A stretch of 64,000 nt of DNA from Corynebacterium deserti GIMN1.010 (GCF_001277995.1 NZ_CP009220.1:744001-808000), one strand, 5' to 3'. Shown: positions 1 through 8,184, counted from the stretch's first letter. The notes: generated from the letters alone by a model not told the origin. Made by a program: numbers and translations.

Positions 1-1
1 G

Positions 2-550
2 GTGGCTACGCGCCGGGAAGAGCTGGAAATGGCTACCGGAGAGTTTCTGGAAAAACTCGATGAGAAGGAGCGCAGCACCACGGTTGGATCTGGCCTAAAG
101 AAGGTCGCCGAGGTAGCGGTCTTTCCGCACGCCACGCGCGATACCGTGCCATTGTCGTTGGTGCGGTGCGTGAAGGATTTGAAGCTGTTGTACCGCGAGA
201 TCGTGATCGTTCGCCTCATCCCAGAAAATAGGCCGCATGTACCGCAGATGGAACGTGTCACGATGGAAGTCCTGCATAAGGCTCCGATTCGGATCGTTCG
301 ACTCGACGTACACGTGGGATATTACGAGGACCACGATCTGCCGCGGATTCTGCATGAGGTAGATCCCAGCTGGGATGATGCAACGTACTTCCTCTCGGCG
401 CTGACGTTGCGCAGCCGTTTGCCGGGCAAAATTGCAGGCTGGCGCGATCGGTTGTATCTGTCGATGGAGCGCAATCAGGCGTCGCGAACTGAGGCGTTCA
501 AGCTGGATCCGGCCAAAACGATCTCTGTGGGAACCGAAATTCACCTTTAA
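2..550 (+). CDS. kup: Kup potassium uptake protein, C-terminal part (5' end outside window)
   Basis: This is the cytoplasmic C-terminal domain of a Kup/HAK/KT-type K+ transporter; the membrane part lies upstream of the window. Family landmarks are visible: the strand YREIVIVRLIPENRPHVPQ matches the 'heervv..lt....P.V' segment. The run TYFLSALTLRSRLPG matches the conserved 'tsYfLgret..p' block, and the ending TISVGTEIHL matches the family ending 'vvelGtqvei'. No start is assigned because the frame is open at base 2. In C. glutamicum kup lies just upstream of purE, which fits. Function (proton-coupled K+ import) is from the family; the partial identity is fairly secure. Confidence 0.8.
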   Translation: MATRREELEMATGEFLEKLDEKERSTTVGSGLKKVAEVAVFPHATRDTVPLSLVRCVKDLKLLYREIVIVRLIPENRPHVPQMERVTMEVLHKAPIRIVRLDVHVGYYEDHDLPRILHEVDPSWDDATYFLSALTLRSRLPGKIAGWRDRLYLSMERNQASRTEAFKLDPAKTISVGTEIHL

Positions 551-596
551 ATTTTGATGATCAGCGAGTGGCGGGATTGTGGGTTAGCCTTGAGCG

Positions 597-950
597 ATGA
601 AGAAAAACTCTTTGGTCGAGTGGGTCTGGGCCATGGAAGAGCACGGCGTCGGCTGGTGCCAATGTGACAAAGACCCCGTAACCGGCAAAGCGCCACACCC
701 CGTGAACAAGCCACTGGTGACCAAACACATCATCAGCGCGCTTGGCGACGTGCCCGAGGTTATGAGCAATCAAGACATCAGCAAGGTTGTGGTTGATCTG
801 TGGAAATTCGATACGATCACCCCACCGATCGCGGAAGCCCTCATGCGTTCTGTCAAGGCTGTCAACGGTGACATGCACCCGCAGTACCCAACGGCCACCG
901 CAATGGCAGCGATTAAACACTTCTCCAACACCTACGATGAACAGATCTAA
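597..950 (+). CDS. Conserved hypothetical protein, 117 aa
   Basis: I do not recognise a named family. The protein is small, soluble and without signal peptide or membrane segment. It holds three tryptophans in the first 20 residues and a Cys-Gln-Cys at residues 21-23, which could suggest metal or redox chemistry but is not a known motif. The ATG start follows a GAGCGATGA stretch with only a weak ribosome-binding site. It sits between kup and purE on the same strand, 47 bp after kup and 92 bp before purE, so it may belong to either transcription unit. Confidence 0.6.
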   Translation: MKKNSLVEWVWAMEEHGVGWCQCDKDPVTGKAPHPVNKPLVTKHIISALGDVPEVMSNQDISKVVVDLWKFDTITPPIAEALMRSVKAVNGDMHPQYPTATAMAAIKHFSNTYDEQI

Positions 951-1042
951 GAACCTCTAGCCCGGTGGGTGCGTTAAACTTGCACCCGGAAAGTCGTAAG
1001 AAAGTACTAGGCGCTTTAAGCCCCACGTTAAGGAGATCATCG

Positions 1043-1540
1043 GTGGCACCTCAAGTTGGTTTGATCATGGGTTCGGATTCAGATTGGGACACTGTCGCTC
1101 CCGCTGCTGAGGTGCTGGCCGAGTTCGGAATTCCTTTTGAAGTAGGTGTTGTCTCCGCACACCGCACTCCGGAAAAGATGCTGGATTACGCAAAGACGGC
1201 CCATGAGCGCGGCATCAAAGCGATCATCGCGTGTGCTGGCGGTGCAGCTCACCTGCCAGGCATGGTGGCAGCAGCCACGCCACTTCCTGTTATCGGTGTG
1301 CCACGTGCGCTGAAAGACCTCGACGGTTTGGATTCTTTGCTGTCCATCGTGCAGATGCCCGGCGGAGTTCCTGTCGCAACCGTCTCCATTGGTGGCGCAA
1401 AAAACGCTGGCCTACTGGCTGTGCGCATCTTGGGTGCTGGCGATCCATCGCTTGTTCAGAAGATGGCTGACTATCAGGACAATATGGCCAAGGAAGTCGA
1501 AGCAAAGGACGAAGCGCTGAAGAAGCGCCTGCTCGGCTAA
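1043..1540 (+). CDS. purE: N5-carboxyaminoimidazole ribonucleotide mutase PurE
   Basis: Class I PurE, 165 aa. It converts N5-CAIR to CAIR in de novo purine synthesis, as the partner of PurK. The signature [12 protein letters not shown] is at the N-terminus, followed by the mutase motif [11 protein letters not shown] with its conserved His and the loop [12 protein letters not shown] chose the GTG at 1043 because AAGGAG (1030-1035) lies 7 bases upstream and the family N-terminus begins a few residues before [10 protein letters not shown] longer in-frame extension to 965 has no family support. The stop codon overlaps the next start (TAATG at 1538-1542). Confidence 0.95.
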   Translation: MAPQVGLIMGSDSDWDTVAPAAEVLAEFGIPFEVGVVSAHRTPEKMLDYAKTAHERGIKAIIACAGGAAHLPGMVAAATPLPVIGVPRALKDLDGLDSLLSIVQMPGGVPVATVSIGGAKNAGLLAVRILGAGDPSLVQKMADYQDNMAKEVEAKDEALKKRLLG

Positions 1541-1995
1541 TGAATCCAATCCTGGTGTTGGGATCCAAAGTTGTTGACGGCACCGTCACCGACCTGTTGG
1601 CGTCAAGGCTAGATAGGGCGGTGGAGGTGGCGTCGAAAAGCATTGGTGCCCCGGTGGTAGTCAGCGGTTTCGGTGAAGCAAACGTCATGGCCGACTACCT
1701 GCGCGAACGCGGCGTTGCCGGCATTGTGGAGGAGCCCTGGGCAACCAGCACCAATGAGAACCTGGAGAACGCGCACGCGCTGTTCCCAGAGACTACCCAG
1801 TGGACCGTGGTGACCAGCGATTTTCATGCCTGGCGCACCTACCTGTGGGCGAGGCACCTGGGGATTCCGATCACCGTGGTCACCGCCCCGACACCTTCAG
1901 CTGAGCGCCTAGGGATGGCGATTAGAGAGTGTTTTGCTCTGCCGCATTCAACACTTCGAGTGTTGTGGCGAAAACTCCGAACCCCAAAGAGTTAG
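1540..1995 (+). CDS. DUF218 / YdcF-SanA-like protein
   Basis: A 151-aa protein of the DUF218 superfamily, to which YdcF and SanA belong. Visible family features are the opening ILVLGSKVVDG, the segment STNENLENA corresponding to the 'T.eNa' motif, and VVTSDFHAWRTYLWAR corresponding to the 'lvTs..HmpRa' motif. There is no signal peptide, unlike many envelope-linked members. It is translationally coupled to purE by a one-base overlap. That suggests co-expression, but no purine role is known for the family. The biochemical function is unknown. Confidence 0.75.
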   Translation: MNPILVLGSKVVDGTVTDLLASRLDRAVEVASKSIGAPVVVSGFGEANVMADYLRERGVAGIVEEPWATSTNENLENAHALFPETTQWTVVTSDFHAWRTYLWARHLGIPITVVTAPTPSAERLGMAIRECFALPHSTLRVLWRKLRTPKS

Positions 1996-2040
1996 CCCAA
2001 GAACTAGCCCTTAAAAAATTACTGATAGTGAGGTTTTCGC

Positions 2041-2844
2041 ATGTCAACTGCATATTTTATTGCGCACGGAAACGATACGTACCGCCCAACGGAGCATGCC
2101 AGCGGTGCGTGGCGCGATGATGAACTCCACCTTGCACCGGTTGCCGGTTTGGTGATTCACCACATGGAACGCTGGCGCAGGGAAGTGGTTGGCGATGCTT
2201 TGGTGTTTAGCCGTTTCAGTTTGGAAGTTTTGGGCCAGATCGCTCGAGATGATATCACCTTGAAAACAGAGATCGTTCGTCCCGGGCGCACCATTGAACT
2301 TATTGAAACTGTGGCTGAGATCAACGGCAGAGTGACGATTCGTGCACGCGCCTGGTTGTTGAAGACCTCGGATCTTGCCCACATTTCTGGCGATACTTTT
2401 GAAGCGTTGCCATCGATGGCTGAACTGTCAGATGTTCAGTCAGCTTTCCAGTGGTCTGGTGGCTTTATGGACAGCATTGTCTTTGTCGAGGATGCAGAGA
2501 AAATCCCAGGAAAAAACCGTGCGTGGATTACCGGCGATGTGCAGTTGGTCGACGGCGAAGACTCTGAGCCCTTGGCAGAGTTTTCCAAATTCTTGGATGT
2601 GGCCAATGGCGTGGCAGTTCGGGAAGATCCCAAGACGTGGATGTTCCCGAACGTGGATCTTACTTTCCATCTATTCCGCCAGCCGGTGGGCACCAAGGTG
2701 GGTTTTGATACCCGCGCGGCGTTCGGACCCAACGGCATCGGTTTGACCACTTCGGTGATTCACGATGCCGAAGGTCCTGTGGGCACTCTTAACCAGTCGT
2801 TGACAGTGCGCCCGATTGCTGAGTTAAATAAGCAACCTGGTTAA
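2041..2844 (+). CDS. Thioesterase (TesB-like acyl-CoA thioesterase) family protein
   Basis: A 267-aa double-hotdog protein of the actinobacterial acyl-CoA thioesterase-like family (TesB-like type). The features are a hotdog helix region around residues 30-60 (LAPVAGLVIHHMERWRRE), the strand set IELIETVAEINGRVTIRARAW, and a second hotdog half beginning near MFPNVDLTFHLFRQPVG. It probably hydrolyses or binds acyl-CoA thioesters; the substrate is unknown. The ATG start follows GTGAGG with acceptable spacing. Its last 56 bases overlap the 3' end of the convergent monooxygenase gene, so the two transcripts are mutually antisense at their ends. Confidence 0.75.
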   Translation: MSTAYFIAHGNDTYRPTEHASGAWRDDELHLAPVAGLVIHHMERWRREVVGDALVFSRFSLEVLGQIARDDITLKTEIVRPGRTIELIETVAEINGRVTIRARAWLLKTSDLAHISGDTFEALPSMAELSDVQSAFQWSGGFMDSIVFVEDAEKIPGKNRAWITGDVQLVDGEDSEPLAEFSKFLDVANGVAVREDPKTWMFPNVDLTFHLFRQPVGTKVGFDTRAAFGPNGIGLTTSVIHDAEGPVGTLNQSLTVRPIAELNKQPG

Positions 2845-4123
2845 ACAAATGACCGCGCAGCGTGGTGTGGCTGTATTCTGTGCGGAATCGGCCACGTCGC
2901 TGCAGTTCAGGGACTACTAGGTCAACAAAGTCATCCAAACTGTGGGGGAGGATCGGTGGCATGAGGTTGAAGCCATCGGCACCGCCCTCGTCGATCCAGC
3001 ACTCGATATCATCAGCAATGCTCTCCGGCGTGCCGATGAATGTGGCATGCCCACCACCTGCTGCGAGGTAGCCCAGAAGTTCACGGACGGTTGGTGATTT
3101 AGATTCGATGATCCGCAGCACCGTTTCGTACCTGCCCTTAGGGCCGGAAAACTCTTCTAGTGGTGGCAGTGGTGGGGGAGGTGCATCCAAATCCCACGTC
3201 GAGCAATCTTGCCCCACAAAGAAACCCAACTGATTTAGTGAGTCTTTGACCGGCAACAACGCATTGAGAGCCTGCTGTTTTGCACGCGCTTCTTCCACGG
3301 TCGTGCCAACAAAGGTCACCAAACCAGGCAGCACCGGCATGGGCTCGCGGCCTTGGGCAGTGGCACGAGCATGAATATCAGAGCGGTAGTCTTGCGCCTG
3401 CTCCAAATCCCACGCCACGGAGTAGATCGCCTCCGCGTATTTCGCAGCGATTTCCCGTCCCTGCGGTGAGGATCCAGCCTGAAAAAGTACTGGCCTGCCC
3501 TGCGGAGGACTGGGGATATTCAGCGGACCAGCGACCTGGAAAAACTCACCATCATGATCGATCGACTCAATGAGCGAGGCGTCCGCAAATTTTCCAGCAC
3601 GATCCATCACCAAACTTTCCGCGGGCCAAGAATCCCACAGCGCAGTGATGGTTTCAATAAACTCCGCAGCGCGCGCATAGCGAACATCATGCCCCGGCAG
3701 CGCATCCATCCCGTGGTTACGCGCCTCCGCATCGGTCATCGATGTCACCACATTGATTCCAGCACGCCCACCGGAAATATGATCCAGGCTGGCCATCATC
3801 CGCGCAGCATGGAACGGTTGCCAAAACGTACTGGAAATCGTGCTGATCAATCCAATATTATCTGTCGCCCGCGCCATCGCAGTCAACGCTGTCACCGGCT
3901 CCAAAAACCAGCCCGGCCCATTCTCCAGACCGACGGGATTAATTGCTTGGCCATCGGCCAAAAAGACCGCATCCAGCTTGCCCCGCTCAGCGGTGCGCGC
4001 GAGTTCCTCCCACCAGGAAATTAAACCCAGCTTTTCGACGCTTCCCTCCACCGCTCGCCACGCCGCCGCGTGGTGCCCGGCACCGAAAGCAAAAAGGTTG
4101 AGGTGTATTTCTTTCGGTGTCAT
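2789..4123 (-). CDS. NtaA/SnaA/DmoA-family FMN-dependent monooxygenase
   Basis: A 444-aa luciferase-like, FMNH2-dependent monooxygenase of the nitrilotriacetate/dimethyl-sulfide monooxygenase subfamily. The N-terminus IHLNLFAFGAGHHAAAWR and blocks such as LDAVFLADG, ISGGRAGINVVTS and VLFQAGSSPQGRE are typical of the (beta/alpha)8 fold. A reduced flavin must come from a separate reductase. The start overlaps the stop of the upstream SDR gene by one base (TAATG, 4123), so both genes form one operon behind the TPP riboswitch. That points to a substrate related to thiamine or its pyrimidine/thiazole parts, which is an inference. The 3' end overlaps the convergent thioesterase gene by 56 bases. 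Confidence 0.85.
   Translation of the reverse strand: MTPKEIHLNLFAFGAGHHAAAWRAVEGSVEKLGLISWWEELARTAERGKLDAVFLADGQAINPVGLENGPGWFLEPVTALTAMARATDNIGLISTISSTFWQPFHAARMMASLDHISGGRAGINVVTSMTDAEARNHGMDALPGHDVRYARAAEFIETITALWDSWPAESLVMDRAGKFADASLIESIDHDGEFFQVAGPLNIPSPPQGRPVLFQAGSSPQGREIAAKYAEAIYSVAWDLEQAQDYRSDIHARATAQGREPMPVLPGLVTFVGTTVEEARAKQQALNALLPVKDSLNQLGFFVGQDCSTWDLDAPPPPLPPLEEFSGPKGRYETVLRIIESKSPTVRELLGYLAAGGGHATFIGTPESIADDIECWIDEGGADGFNLMPPILPHSLDDFVDLVVPELQRRGRFRTEYSHTTLRGHLFNQVAYLTQQSGALSTTG
4030..4051 (-). repeat. Dispersed motif copy (GTGGAGGGA + GCGTCGAAAAGC)
   Basis: Copy of the dispersed motif on the minus strand inside the monooxygenase gene (codons V-E-G-S-V-E-K-L), with the upstream GTGGAGGGA part. 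Other copies: 1629, 13402, 15711, 23828, 23909, 25650, 30544, 34975, 39025, 39528, 43954, 44040, 49719, 49730, 52132, 52783, 53720, 56680, 56825, 61785, 61863 and 61980. Confidence 0.75.
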
Positions 4124-4878
4124 TAGTTGAAAACCAGTCCCCCGTCGACGACCAAGTTTTGGCCTGTAACCGCGCGCGACCAGGGGGATGCGAAGAAGAG
4201 GGAGGCGTCGGCAAGCTCTTGGGGCGTGGTGACGGACCCCAGTGGGGTGCCGGCGGCGATGAAATCAAAGACTTCCTCGGGCGTGGCGGCGCTGGCGCCA
4301 GTGGTGCGCAGCAGGCCGCCGCTGACCATGTTGACCGTGATGTGGCGCGGGCCCAGATCCTTAGCAAACGTGCGGGTCAAGGACAATAGTGCAGCCTTCG
4401 CCGCGGTGTAATCGTGGTAGGGGACCGTGGGATTCTGGAAAAGATTCGTGCCGATGTTAATCACTCGACCACTTCCCACCTCCTCAAAACCAGGTAAAGC
4501 CTCCTGGATGGTGTTCAGCGCGCCCTCGATTGCGCTGGTGTACTGCTGATTAAAACGCTCAATGGTGATGTCTTTTGCCTTGGGACGCGCATCGCCATCA
4601 AAGCTGAAATCCGCCAAAGCGCTGTTGACCACAGTGGTGATCGGGCTACCGAAATGTTCCTTCGCCTGTGCAAACATGCTTTTCACCTGTTCACGATCAC
4701 GAACATCAGCCTGAATCGCCACCGCCTTGTCCCCAGCCAACTCTGCGGCAGCATCAGCCGAACGGTGATAGTTCACCACAACACGAGCGCCCTCGCGTAA
4801 AAATGATTCAGACAACGCGCGACCAAGTCCGCGTGCGCCGCCGGTGACCAAAACAATTTGCTCAGAAATATCAAGCAT
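4123..4878 (-). CDS. Short-chain dehydrogenase/reductase, TPP-riboswitch controlled
   Basis: A 251-aa classical SDR. The Rossmann motif VLVTGGARGLGRALSESFL (the TGxxxGxG pattern) is near residue 10, and the catalytic YxxxK is in YHDYTAAKAALLSLTR. The NAG-type motif is altered to VVNSALADF, and GRVINIGTN carries the segment where the catalytic Ser normally lies; here Gly-Thr-Asn follows Ile, so the Ser position is unusual. It oxidises or reduces an unknown alcohol/ketone with NAD(P). It is the first gene of the riboswitch-controlled pair. The ATG lies directly after the terminator T-run, and the AAGAAGG in the hairpin's 3' arm serves as the likely ribosome-binding site. Confidence 0.88.
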   Translation of the reverse strand: MLDISEQIVLVTGGARGLGRALSESFLREGARVVVNYHRSADAAAELAGDKAVAIQADVRDREQVKSMFAQAKEHFGSPITTVVNSALADFSFDGDARPKAKDITIERFNQQYTSAIEGALNTIQEALPGFEEVGSGRVINIGTNLFQNPTVPYHDYTAAKAALLSLTRTFAKDLGPRHITVNMVSGGLLRTTGASAATPEEVFDFIAAGTPLGSVTTPQELADASLFFASPWSRAVTGQNLVVDGGLVFN

Positions 4879-5040
4879 GAAAAAACGCCCTTCTTGGGTT
4901 GGGGCGAAGGGCAGAGGGAACTATCCCCTGGGAGGATGGTCCAATGCGACAGTCCCTTCGCCAGTACTAACTGGATCAGGTTCGACGGGTGTAATCTCAG
5001 CGAAAGCTTTGTGAAAGTGCTTTTGCACCCCGTGTCACTA
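4879..5040 (-). promoter_or_regulatory. Thiamine pyrophosphate (TPP, THI-box) riboswitch leader
   Basis: Read on the minus strand, the aptamer runs from about 5036 down to 4950. It starts with the P1/P2 segment CACGGGGTGC and contains the THI-box core GCTGAGATTACACCCGT, then GAACCTGATCCAGTTAGTAC and CTGGCGAAGGGA. These are the diagnostic bases of the TPP aptamer. The expression platform follows at 4880-4912. The segment GGCGAAGGG of the aptamer 3' side (about 4954-4962) is exactly complementary to CCCTTCGCC in the terminator 5' arm (4904-4912), giving an antiterminator. The expected logic is TPP bound, terminator formed, genes off. Confidence 0.93.
4880..4912 (-). terminator. Riboswitch-controlled intrinsic terminator overlapping the RBS
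   Basis: The minus-strand RNA folds GCCCTTC (4912-4906) against GAAGGGC (4893-4887), followed by GTTTTTTC immediately before the ATG at 4878. The 3' arm contains the AAGAAGG that would serve as ribosome-binding site. The hairpin can therefore both end transcription and mask translation initiation. Confidence 0.85.
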
Positions 5041-5429
5041 GTAGCCGAGGGTATCAGTTTGTTGTCGCGCGTGGGGCGAGTTGGTACCGCCACGTTTTAG
5101 CTGGTGCCATACTTGCATGGAACGATGCCGGGCCCATGCGGTGCTAGTTTTCAGCGCATGCAAGATGTGGTGGCTGTTCATGGAGAATTCAATGCATTTA
5201 GTCTCTATTTCCATGTGTTTCACTGTGCTCTTCAGTCTTTCGTATTGGGGTCGCTTAAATACCTTGAATAGGCATAAAAGTCAGTAGCCAAAAGTTACCT
5301 TTTTTATGTGATGTTTACCCTGCCTATAACGGGGGTGAAAATACACGAATATCTGTTTTATCCACAGAACTTATGATGTTTTCAGGTTAGGGTCAGTTTG
5401 TTCACATTATTTAGAGACGAAAGGAATAT
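5041..5429. other. Intergenic region between riboswitch leader and phospholipase gene
   Basis: 389 bases without a convincing gene. Near 5050-5060 the minus strand reads TGATACCCT, a possible -10 element for the riboswitch transcript. The part after about 5150 becomes visibly A+T-richer, which continues into the next three genes and marks the likely left edge of an accessory block. No transposase remnant, tRNA or clear repeat was found at this edge. Confidence 0.4.
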
Positions 5430-7058
5430 GTGAATGAAACTGTTTTCCAAGGCTGCAGGTATAACGTCGCAGCGCTCCTTGTTGCAGGTGGTATAGCACC
5501 GGTGGCACAAGGGCAAGCTCTTCAGGTGGTCACACCTGAGCAACAAGAGTCCTATGTCCAACAGTTCCACCACGAGGGGGATACTCCACCTGTGGTGGAC
5601 GGGGTGGGTGGCTACACGGAGCAAGAAATAGCCGAGATCCATGAGGCTATCCGACAAGCCCAGGAATCTGGTACGCCTAATGAAGAGCTCATCCCAGGTG
5701 AGATGTGGTCAGATAAGGTCGAGTTACCCTCAACGATTGATAAAGCAGCTGCCGATGAAGCTGAAATAGCTATTGCACAGCAACAAGCTCAGCCACAGGC
5801 TAGAGGACTGGCCGCTGCTGCAGCGTGTCAGACTTTTTGGCCGTCGCCTCATCAGGTCTGTGGAGCTATTTTAGAGCGCTATATTCAGCAGGGTGCCCAG
5901 TTTGGGTGGATGTTGTTGCCTACTGAAGGTCAAGCGTTGAATCCTGATGGTCAGGGGTATCGTCAGCGGTTTATGGCTGGGTTTATTTATTGGAATCCTT
6001 CTACTGGTGCGCATGCGGTTAATAATTACAGTGCACAGGTGTGGGAGCGCAACGGTTGGGAGACTGGGTGGATGGGTTATCCCACTGGTGGTGAAGTCCC
6101 TGTGTCTGGGTCTGATCTGATTGATGGTGAGTTAAACGGGTGGGTGCAGACCTTCCAAGGTGGGCGAGTGTATCGCAGTCCATTTTTGGAGGGGTTTCAG
6201 GCGGCTAGCATTAATGGGCTAATCCTGGATAAATGGCTCGAACTGGGTGGTCCGGAGAGTGCTCTTGGTTTCCCTATCGCGGATGAAGCTGTCACAACTG
6301 ACGGCGTGGGTAGGTTCAGTATCTTTGAAAATGGAAATCTTTACTGGCATCCGGAAACTGGTGTGCATCAGGTAGATACATTGATCTATGAGGTCTGGGC
6401 TAACAGCGGGTCTACCTCGGGTCAGTATGGGTACCCTACAAGTGACCCTTATATTTCCGATGACGGTTCTCTTGCGCAAGATTTTCAAACAGGCACCATC
6501 AATCTTAATGAGGAGCTGGCCAATTATGGTTATACAAGAATTGGTAACAAAGATGTTAGCAACTTAATTATTGCTTATCTGCAGAGAAATGGACTTTCAG
6601 CGGATACCTATTCTTACATAGGATCACTGGATCTAGGCTCACCTGATAGCTTGAGGACGCTTCAGGCTAGAGCAGGCTTTACGATTTCAAATGGTGGCGT
6701 TACGCTCCCCACGGGGTACGAGTATAAGCCATCGAAGGGCAGCCTTAACGACTATTGCACTAAGTCACCCGATACGATTTTGTACGGTACAGTAGTGGCG
6801 GATTTTCGAGGTGCGTGTGCACGACATGACGTTTGCTACGATAACGTAAATAACTCAACCGAAGCATCTGCTGATTATGCCTTGTGTAATAGATTTTTAC
6901 AAAAAGACATGATGACGGTCTGTGCAAATGTTTTCGGAGCGAAATCTCTAGGTCAGCGGTCTTGTAACGTGACTGCCCGAGCATATTTTGCAGCTGTAGT
7001 TACAACTCATCCTTCTCATTGGGAGGGGCATTTGGGGGGTGGAATATATCCTCTTTAA
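5430..7058 (+). CDS. Secreted LGFP-repeat protein with C-terminal prokaryotic phospholipase A2 domain
   Basis: A 542-aa protein. After a hydrophobic N-terminal segment (VAALLVAGGIAPVAQGQA) and a Pro/Glu-rich linker come at least four LGFP-type repeats at about residues 130-360, for example GWMLLPTEG, GWMGYPTGG, ALGFPIADE and GQYGYPTSD, with YWNPSTGAHAVN and YWHPETGVHQVD partners. LGFP repeats are linked to mycolata cell-envelope binding. From about residue 440 a bacterial PLA2 domain follows: DYCTKSPDT, then GACARHDVCYDN near residue 460 with the catalytic His-Asp pair, and further cysteines for disulfides. The product should be exported and cleave phospholipids. The GTG start gives a poor signal peptide; an ATG at 5434 in another frame encodes MKLFSKAAG, so a frameshift is suspected. 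Codon use is A+T-richer than in neighbouring core genes. Confidence 0.82.
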   Translation: MNETVFQGCRYNVAALLVAGGIAPVAQGQALQVVTPEQQESYVQQFHHEGDTPPVVDGVGGYTEQEIAEIHEAIRQAQESGTPNEELIPGEMWSDKVELPSTIDKAAADEAEIAIAQQQAQPQARGLAAAAACQTFWPSPHQVCGAILERYIQQGAQFGWMLLPTEGQALNPDGQGYRQRFMAGFIYWNPSTGAHAVNNYSAQVWERNGWETGWMGYPTGGEVPVSGSDLIDGELNGWVQTFQGGRVYRSPFLEGFQAASINGLILDKWLELGGPESALGFPIADEAVTTDGVGRFSIFENGNLYWHPETGVHQVDTLIYEVWANSGSTSGQYGYPTSDPYISDDGSLAQDFQTGTINLNEELANYGYTRIGNKDVSNLIIAYLQRNGLSADTYSYIGSLDLGSPDSLRTLQARAGFTISNGGVTLPTGYEYKPSKGSLNDYCTKSPDTILYGTVVADFRGACARHDVCYDNVNNSTEASADYALCNRFLQKDMMTVCANVFGAKSLGQRSCNVTARAYFAAVVTTHPSHWEGHLGGGIYPL

Positions 7059-7115
7059 TGACATCGAGATTAATTCTCTACATGTTGGTCGTATGTTCTC
7101 TGTAAAGGTAGAGGT

Positions 7116-7622
7116 ATGAATGCACTATTAAAAGCTGCACCTCTTGGATTACTATGTGTGACTACCACGCTTTTGGCTGGATGTGGAAATTTCATCACTG
7201 CTGACGTCAGAGGGCAGGTGGGATTAACGCGGGCAAATGATGGTGCGATTTCTATCGTGGTGCAACCCTGTGGCCTTGAGATAGATTCGGTTGAGATTAA
7301 CGGTCCGCTTGAGAACCCGTCCGTGGAAAATGTGAGTTATAGGCGATATAGCACAGAAAGTCCTGAGTCTGACTTCTTTCATATTAGCCTCGATAATCCA
7401 GATGAAAAGTGGACTGTTGAGGTCTCAGATCCACTTCCTGAAAATGCTAACAGCATGCTCCTTGTTACTGCCTGGGTGAGTGGAAAAGATGCTCAAGTGC
7501 ATCAACTGACGACAACTTATGGTGATGTGAGTGAGTTGGATGAGGGGTGGGTAGTGGTTGGAAGATCATCGTCGTTACAGACGATTGAGGATTTTCACCA
7601 GTGCAGTACACCCGTAAGTTAA
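7116..7622 (+). CDS. Putative lipoprotein, 168 aa
   Basis: The N-terminus MNALLKAAPLGLLCVTTTLL is followed by the lipobox LAGC (Cys near residue 23), so the mature protein should be lipid-anchored on the outer face of the membrane. The rest is beta-rich and acidic, with no family I recognise; Cys residues at VQPCGLEI and near the C-terminus (FHQCSTP) could pair. GTAGAGGT before the ATG is a weak ribosome-binding site. It starts 57 bp after the phospholipase gene on the same strand and ends at a strong hairpin. The position after a secreted toxic-type enzyme suggests a guarding (immunity) or delivery role; this is inference. Confidence 0.65.
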   Translation: MNALLKAAPLGLLCVTTTLLAGCGNFITADVRGQVGLTRANDGAISIVVQPCGLEIDSVEINGPLENPSVENVSYRRYSTESPESDFFHISLDNPDEKWTVEVSDPLPENANSMLLVTAWVSGKDAQVHQLTTTYGDVSELDEGWVVVGRSSSLQTIEDFHQCSTPVS

Positions 7623-7646
7623 GTGGCTCTGCACGCTTCTCGTTGA

Positions 7647-7673
7647 AACCACCCTGCTGTATGCAGGGTGGTT
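7647..7673 (+). terminator. Terminator-like hairpin after the lipoprotein gene
   Basis: AACCACCCTGC pairs perfectly with GCAGGGTGGTT across a 5-base loop, 25 bases after the lipoprotein stop. Only a short T-run follows (GGTTCTCGC), so termination may be partial. It separates the phospholipase/lipoprotein pair from the membrane-protein gene. Confidence 0.7.
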
Positions 7674-7797
7674 CTCGCATGGAGGGTACAGGTGTTTCTC
7701 GGTTTGCATAATCAGGCTCGGGGTCTGGCCCAAACGCTGAGTTTAGTGGTCGGGCCCACACCTTATAACAAAATCTATAATCCTCTAAGGAACTTGT

Positions 7798-8184
7798 ATG
7801 AAAGATTGGTTTAAGCTTGCGGTAAAAAATTATCCTGCTCGAGTGTTTGCTTTACTTTTTCTCTTGTCTCTCGTATTCGGGTGGATATTTGCTCTTGGGA
7901 CTCCCTATCTAGGGGTAACTGCTCTAGGACTAACCGCTGGTTCAATTCTTGTTGGGGTTAGTTTTGCTGTGGCTTCAGTGGCTTGTGCCCTAACAAGAAG
8001 AGCCCCCTTGTGGATTTTGGGGTTTTTAGGTGGTGTGGGAATCGTTCTTGTCTTGATGGGCATCTATTTCAGGGTAACTCAGCCTGATGGAATCCTAACT
8101 GGATATTTAATACCGATTGGTTTTGGATTTTTTCTCGCAGAAGCAGCTGTAGCAATAAAGCGTTATTGGCATCGCCGTCACTAA
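7798..8184 (+). CDS. Small integral membrane protein, 128 aa
   Basis: About four predicted transmembrane segments: VFALLFLLSLVFGWIFALG, the stretch LGVTALGLTAGSILVGVSF, LWILGFLGGVGIVLVLMGI and LIPIGFGFFLAEAAVAI. The tail is basic (KRYWHRRH). No named family is recognised. The start follows AAGGAA with good spacing. It belongs to the same A+T-richer block as the phospholipase and lipoprotein genes and may act with them, but the hairpin between them argues for separate transcription. Confidence 0.55.
   Translation: MKDWFKLAVKNYPARVFALLFLLSLVFGWIFALGTPYLGVTALGLTAGSILVGVSFAVASVACALTRRAPLWILGFLGGVGIVLVLMGIYFRVTQPDGILTGYLIPIGFGFFLAEAAVAIKRYWHRRH

Noticed and set aside
5081..5287. Short open frames upstream of the phospholipase gene
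   Set aside because: No ribosome-binding site, low-complexity translations and overlapping frames on both strands; treated as non-coding.
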